DNA from: Gibbula magus | Lineage: Eukaryota > Mollusca > Gastropoda > Trochida > Trochidae | NCBI GenBank assembly: GCA_936450465.1 | Contig: OW388289.1 | Span: 72,848,420 to 72,912,419 of the forward strand | Length of the DNA stretch: 64,000 nucleotides | Direction of reading: 5' to 3' | Shown: piece after piece, positions 59,003 through 64,000 of the stretch | Layout of the letters: the number at the start of each line of letters is the position of its first letter | How positions within the stretch are numbered: the stretch's first letter is position 1 | The notes under the pieces: model-generated | Database searches by the model: none | What the model was told of the DNA's origin: nothing | What the model saw: only the letters and a program-made list of their open reading frames with translations | Program-made: the position numbers and the translations under genes

Positions 59003-62000
59003 TTATGTGAGAGTTTTTGCCTCTTCCTCCGTTATTTCGGTGGTTGTCGGGTACACAACCGAGTCCAGTAGTTTGTCTCCTGAAGTCAAAGGAATCTCAT
59101 CACAGATCTGTTCCTGGAACGCTAAAGCCACAGTTGTGGGTTTGAACCCTCTGTCTTCACACAGCTTCAAGTAGTTGTCATAGTAACCCTTGCCATGTCC
59201 ACACCGGGCACCACTAGAGGTGAAGGCCACTCCTGGGCACAATATAAGGTCAAGGCCACCTGTTAATAAAACAAATCTTGACTCAACATCTTGGTAATAA
59301 CAGTTCTAATTCAAATTGCTCCCAGAAAGTGGTATTGAAAAAGAAATAACTAAAAACACAAATATAGTTATAAATGCAATTAAACCTATTGCCACCCTAC
59401 CCCAACACTATAGGGGTCCTAATTACTTTTACCATCCAAACCATATTCTGACATCGCCTAGACCAGTGATGTTCCTTGAGGGAGTCCTGTGGACATTTGT
59501 CCACCCTTTTGGCTTGATGTCCCTTAAAATTTGGAGCAGTAGGATACTTTTACCATTGCAAAGGGTTCCACTTGTTCAGAATTGGCCAAAATGACCCCCT
59601 CAGCAGATCACCTAGGAACAACACTGCTTGACAAATATACCTATGTTATAATGTATCATCCTTACATTATAACCAAGAACACTATACTAGCCCAGTATGT
59701 TATTGACTAGTGATTAGATAATTTGCTTATTTTATCCATGTGCACCACAATATCTATGTATTACAATAGTTGTACATAACACAATGACGTTTCAGCTCAA
59801 TCATGGAGGTACCTGTATTTAGAGCATCTTCTCTGTTTTCATCCACGGGAGGTTGTTTAATTTTCCATTTAGTCTCCGGTAAATCTAGGTAGTCCTGCCA
59901 TGACGTAAGTCGAACCATTGCCATGGTGGACCCGTCATATCTCGGGATATAGCAGGCTCTCTCAGTTGTTAGAAGATCTTTCACTAACATTTCTGTGTTG
60001 ACTTCATTCTTCATACTCAAGTACACTGATACTCGCTGGCTTCTTTTGTATTCAGGTAGTTCCATAACCTTATGAAATTAATCATAAAAACATTGAATTA
60101 ATCATAAAAACACGGACTTATCATAAAACATGAATTTATCATAAAACATGGAATAATCATAAAGACTGGATTTATCATAGAAACATTGGTTTGAAATATG
60201 GGTTTGTCATAGCAACGGATGTATCTTAGAAACATGGAATTATCATTCAAACAATGATTTATCATTCAAACATGGATTTATCCTAAAAACATAAAAATAT
60301 CTTAAAACATAGATGCTCCATGACATATATAAGTATTAATATATCACAGAAACAAGAAATTTATCATAATAATTTATTATAATCAAAAATGAAAATATTG
60401 AAATAATTTTAATTTTCTTGATTGAGATCCTAAATTTTTCATTTACTTTTAATCAAGTTGCAGTGTTTTCATGAATCTTAACTAAGGGGAACGACTCTTT
60501 AGTCTTCTTTATCTTACATCAGGGCCGTGTTCAAGAGAGGTTTCAAAGTAATCGCTCAATTAGCGATTACTTTGAAACCTTTCTTGAACGCGATTGCTAA
60601 ATGTAGCGCTACGTAGCAAAGCGAGCGGACTTTGAGGTTTTGCACCGTGTCGTTCAGGAGAGAATGAGCGCTACTTGAGCGCTACTTGAGCGCTACATTG
60701 AGCGATCAATGAGCGATTATAAGCGCTTGCTGTTATGGAACGGAGCCCAGTTCATGAATTAAATGCTTTACTTGATAAATTACTTAAACCAATGTCTTCC
60801 AGAAATGAAAATATAATCAATAACGCATATAGACACCCATATAAACAAAAAACTAAATTCAAAATTAAGTTTAGTTTTAATCTTGTGTCTTGAGACTACA
60901 TATATATAGGCCGAACACTGACCGAGTACTAGATCTAGGGCGGACTTGATTTGCCAGCCGGGCTATCGCCCGGGTCGCCCGTTTTCACCAGCAACCCGCT
61001 TGTGAAGCGGCGACGCACTTGATTCAAGCGGGCGGGTGTTCAAAATCGCCCGCCGGGTTAGCCCGGTTGACCCGGTTTCAAATGAGCGAGCTATCGCGGG
61101 CGATAATGGCGGCATACAGACCAAACTCGTTTTTGCATATTTGAAAATATTGTATATCTTTCCATCTAAACATTTCCAAGACAACAAGAAAAAATAGAGC
61201 CATGGGCTCTGTAGTTCATTATGATTTTATTGATTTATTATCAAAGGTTGAATATCTAAGTTATCTCAAGTAATACATTGTTAACAAGCAAAATAATATT
61301 GGTTTTAGATCATGACCCCTGTGACACACATTTGGAGTCACAGGGTCACTAATCCTACAATTAAGAATCACCTTTGACCAAAGAATCTCTACACAACATT
61401 TCACCTTTCTATAGCTTTACATTTAAACTGGAGAAGAAGATGAAAATAGGTTTTTGGGTCATGACCCGTGACCTAGATTGGGGTCACAGGGTCACAAAAT
61501 CTACAATTTAGAATCCCCATCGGCCAAAGAGTCTGCACACAACTTTTCAGCTCTCTAGACCTTTAGGAACTGGAGAAGAAGATGAAAATAGGTTTTTAAG
61601 GATGTGACCCCTGTGACCACATTTTGGGTCATGGAGTCACGAAATCTACAATTTAGAAACCCCATTGACCAAGGAGTCTGCACACAACTTTTCAGCTCCC
61701 TAGACCAAGTGGTTCTGGAGAAGAAGATGAAAATAGGTTTTAAAGGTTGTGACTCCTGTGACTCCATTTGGGGTCACTTGGTCACGAAATCTACAATTTA
61801 GAATCCCCATTAGCCAAGGAGTCTGCACATACAATTTCAGCTCTGTGGAGTTATTGGTTCTGGAGAAGAAGTCGAAAACGCAAAAAGTTTACGGATGGAT
61901 GGACGGATGGACGGATGGACGGACGGATGGACGGATGGACAGACGCCGGACGCCATGCCAGGTAACTTTTTTCTGTTAGAGCATCACACTGGTAATTTGT

Positions 62001-63240
62001 ACCAAGTTCAAATACAGATTCAAGGGCTTATAACTCCGTAAAAATAATATTTCGGAACTGGACTGTGAACTCAATGAAGAGTATCATCTGGACTGCCTAC
62101 ATGTAAAATTTCATTCACCTAGATGTAATAGTTGCCAAGAAAACTTGTCCCAATTGGAGCATCACAGCTCTTTTGGTACAAAGTTCAATTTTTGATTCAA
62201 GGGCCATAACTCCATAAAAAATAATATTTCGGAACTGGTTTTCGAACTCGATGAAGAGTATCATCTGGACTACCTCCATATCAAATTTCATTCACCTAGA
62301 TGTAATAGTTTCCGAGAAAACTTGTCCCCATTGGAGCATCACAGTTCTTTTGGTACTAAGTTCAATTTCGGATTCAAGGGCCATAACTCCGTAAAAAATA
62401 ATATTTCGGAACTGGTTTTCGAACTCGATAAAGAGTATGGTCATGAGTACTCACAACCAAAATTTCATTCATCTAGGTTGAACAGTATCCGAGAAAACTT
62501 GTCCCCACTGAACACAATAAAACTAAGTCTTAAAAGTGACGTTTCCATGGGAACGACAACAAAATTTAATCTCAGAAATATTGAAAATTGTATGTGCGCG
62601 ATCGGAAGAACATGGTTAACAACTGTACAAAGTTTGATTGATGTACCTTTGACGGTTTTTGACCGGACGGAAGGGACTGAAGGACGGACGGACGGAAGGA
62701 CGCTATATGACCGCTATATACCCCCGCTTACTTCGTAGCGGGGGTATAATTATTTATTAGAGGACTTAATGGAAAGACTAATGTAGCAAACACTTCTAGC
62801 AGAAGTAATAATATTGTTCATCGTTGTGGAGATATCGTTGTCATTGTCGCAAACACTTTAGAAAAGTTCGATTGTTAATTGCAGGGCAACTAAGTTGGCT
62901 ATGATGGTTGCCATAACAATAACCCGAATCAAGTTGATTTGTTTTGTCTGTTCGGATCACCCGGGTAGACCGCTCACGTGACCGGGCTATACCGGGCTAT
63001 GCCCGGGATAGTGCAAATCAAGTGCCCCCCTAGTGTAGGCCACAAGCTATGTAGACACACAGTAGCCTACAGTTTTCTGTCCTATTAACAATAAAGAAGC
63101 AAAGAACGTATATCAATAGTTACTTTTCGTGTTACAATTTGTGATTGAATCCGTTTCAGATTATCCGGCATAGCTGACAGCTTCGCTTTCATTTCTTTTC
63201 TTAACAATATTTTCCCCTGTTTTATGGAAGAAGCCATCAT
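59003..63240 (-). CDS. MTHFS: 5-formyltetrahydrofolate cyclo-ligase (methenyltetrahydrofolate synthetase)
   Basis: Exons are 63240-63124 (phase 0), 60068-59813 (phase 1) and 59259-59003, giving 630 nt and 209 aa, close to the 203 aa of human MTHFS. Exon 1 encodes MMASSIKQGKILLRKEMKAK, the usual Lys/Arg-rich start. Exon 2 encodes VMELPEYKRSQRVSVYLSM and the ERACYIPRYDG region. Exon 3 encodes GGLDLILCPGVAFTSSG followed by GHGKGYYDNYL, the ATP-binding GxGxGYYD motif, then ALAFQEQICDEIPL. The enzyme converts 5-formyl-THF to 5,10-methenyl-THF using ATP in cytosolic folate metabolism. Two adjacent ATG codons could both start translation. The intron 2 donor is G|GTACCT and its acceptor AACAG|GT. The exon 2 acceptor TTTCATAAG|GTT lacks a strong pyrimidine tract. 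Intron 1 contains nested transposons. Confidence 0.96.
60081..60310. repeat. Approx. 20-bp minisatellite next to the MTHFS exon 2 acceptor
   Basis: Degenerate copies of TTATCATAAAAACATGGA recur about 11 times (for example TTATCATAAAACATG, TTATCATAGAAACAT, TTATCATTCAAACAT). On the transcribed strand the array sits directly 5' of the exon 2 acceptor, in the place of the usual branch site and pyrimidine tract. Confidence 0.8.
60522..60758. mobile_element. Hairpin-containing MITE-like repeat, GGGCCGTGTTCA ends
   Basis: It starts GGGCCGTGTTCAAGAGAG and ends ATGGAACGGAGCCC, imperfect inverted ends that resemble PIF/Harbinger-type termini. Near the left end AGGTTTCAAAGTAATCGCT and AGCGATTACTTTGAAACCT form a near-perfect hairpin. 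The right half has three GAGCGCTAC(T)TGAGCGCTACTT repeats. No target duplication could be settled. Confidence 0.55.
61189..61960 (+). mobile_element. Pearl/HINE-like element, four-unit 145-bp core, 3'-truncated
   Basis: Starts AAAAATAGAGCCATGGGCTC as at 53662, then carries core units at 61354, 61500, 61645 and 61790 (period 145-146 bp) and a GGAC/GGAT microsatellite at about 61890-61943. It stops at GACGCCATGCCA and joins directly to another repeat without the hairpin terminus GGGCCTTTCAGGCC. It is about 90% similar by eye to the 53662-54738 copy. Confidence 0.85.
61961..62750 (+). mobile_element. Tandem-core element with 178-bp units and a terminal hairpin
   Basis: GAGCATCACA at 61979, 62157 and 62334 marks three units with period 177-178 bp. 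Each contains ATAATATTTCGGAACTGG and a TTCATTCACCTAGATGTAAT-type phrase. A GGAC/GGAA microsatellite follows (about 62665-62700), then a strong hairpin TACCCCCGCT/AGCGGGGGTA (62717-62748). The layout of core, microsatellite and hairpin is the same as in the pearl/HINE elements but the sequence is unrelated, so it is probably a second such family. Confidence 0.75.
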
Positions 63241-64000
63241 GTTTGTAAAGGGAAGTAACCCTTCACTAACGGTTTAGAAGGAACGATTTCATCAATGTTG
63301 CCAACATGCAGCTTCAAGTTCAAATCTCCAGTAATATAATATATAAGCATTTTGAAATCGAAATTTAACGATAAACCTTATAAGAGATAACTCTAAATGT
63401 ATCACTTCATGTTAATTTTATTACAATTGATTTTTTAAATTATTTTGTTTATATTGATATTATGCTTAAATAAAATGTGATTGGTCTAAAACTTATATTT
63501 TTTTTGACAAGCGTGTATAAGTACACGTACAAGTAAAGAAAACACTACAAATAAGTTTCATGAAGATGAATCATGGTATTTGAATGCCTATTTTAACGAT
63601 TCCTTCTAAGGAATCACGAATTAAGAAAACATGCTGTCTTAGAACGACTGGATGTCACGGTAGCATGCAAGTCTCTCTTAGTCATGCAGTGTTCTATAAA
63701 ACTATTAACATTACATCATGTCTGAGTATGAACTTATTTAGAACTTATTCTACAGATATCTTTGGCAAATCTAGCAATCGTCATGCAAAATAAATGAAGG
63801 CATGTTAAAATATTTGCATTCATTAATATGAAACAAGTAGGCACGAATTCATAGACCGAATTTCACTTTTAAAGTATCCATTTTTATTACCTACGAGGGC
63901 AATCATATCGGGGTTCATATTCTTCATACGATGCCCTAGGGCAACATATCACTTTGTCATGGTGACGTGACGTCATAAATAATGCTATTACGTCACGTTT
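63241..64000. promoter_or_regulatory. Upstream region of MTHFS, no gene seen
   Basis: Presumed 5' UTR and promoter of the minus-strand MTHFS gene. At the far end GTGACGTGACGTCATAAATA and ATTACGTCACG (63962-63998) form overlapping CRE-type palindromes. Otherwise AT-rich. The 69-codon plus frame at 63584-63793 is unconvincing. Confidence 0.45.

Larger units (their letters stand above)
60935..63033. mobile_element. GC-rich TIR element (2.1 kb) in MTHFS intron 1, nested host of other elements
   Basis: The left end CTAGGGCGGACTTGATTTGC (60935) mirrors the complement of GCAAATCAAGTGCCCCCCTAG (ending 63033), and CCGGGCTATCGCCCGGG (60958) mirrors CCGGGCTATGCCCGGG (about 62991). CTAG stands at both ends, as target duplication or part of the TIR. 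Inside are the pearl/HINE-like element at 61189-61960 and the 178-bp repeat element to 62750, so this element was probably inserted first. No transposase is seen. Confidence 0.7.

Overview
The window is eukaryotic, AT-rich, intron-containing nuclear DNA from an animal, most likely a bivalve mollusc. Evidence for this is four spliced host genes with GT-AG introns, a BEL/Pao retrotransposon, several LINE families, and tandem-core elements ending in GGAC-type microsatellites and a terminal hairpin, which resemble the pearl/HINE elements known from bivalves. The species cannot be named from the sequence alone. There is nothing bacterial or phage-like, no operon and no CRISPR array.

Four host genes were rebuilt exon by exon, with matching splice phases. 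(1) 80-8368 (-): a six-exon Schlafen-like AlbA-domain protein of 759 aa. (2) 33088-38577 (+): IER3IP1, three exons, 80 aa. (3) 49733-53213 (+): a TRIM-NHL protein, two exons, 756 aa. (4) 59003-63240 (-): MTHFS (5-formyltetrahydrofolate cyclo-ligase), three exons, 209 aa. A single-exon FLYWCH-domain ORF at 15562-15939 (+) is a weaker fifth candidate. The genes are functionally unrelated. The Schlafen-like and TRIM proteins both belong to families often linked to nucleic-acid handling or innate immunity, but no joint role can be read from the sequence.

The rest is dominated by mobile DNA. 0-8.4 kb: the Schlafen-like gene, with a long minisatellite in intron 1 and a TTAA-ended MITE in intron 5. 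8.4-32 kb: gene-poor, with LINE fragments of at least three kinds, a solo LTR with its empty site preserved in a neighbouring duplicate, a hAT-like element, fold-back elements, and a 3.8-kb TA-flanked inverted-repeat element carrying a 161-bp satellite and a palindromic insertion. 33-39.4 kb: IER3IP1, whose first intron holds a 3.1-kb terminal-inverted-repeat element. 39.8-45.6 kb: a broken BEL/Pao element with unusually short (77 bp) terminal repeats. 45.6-54.7 kb: a repeat-littered spacer, the TRIM-NHL gene, and a six-unit 145-bp tandem-core element. 55-57 kb: two copies of the MITE seen at 0.8, 10 and 32 kb. 59-63.2 kb: MTHFS, with a nested transposon stack in intron 1.

No clearly new multi-gene system is visible. 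The most useful observations are the complete Schlafen-like gene model with a changed acidic residue, the solo LTR/empty-site pair, the short-LTR BEL element, and the families of non-autonomous elements that end in defined hairpins or inverted repeats.
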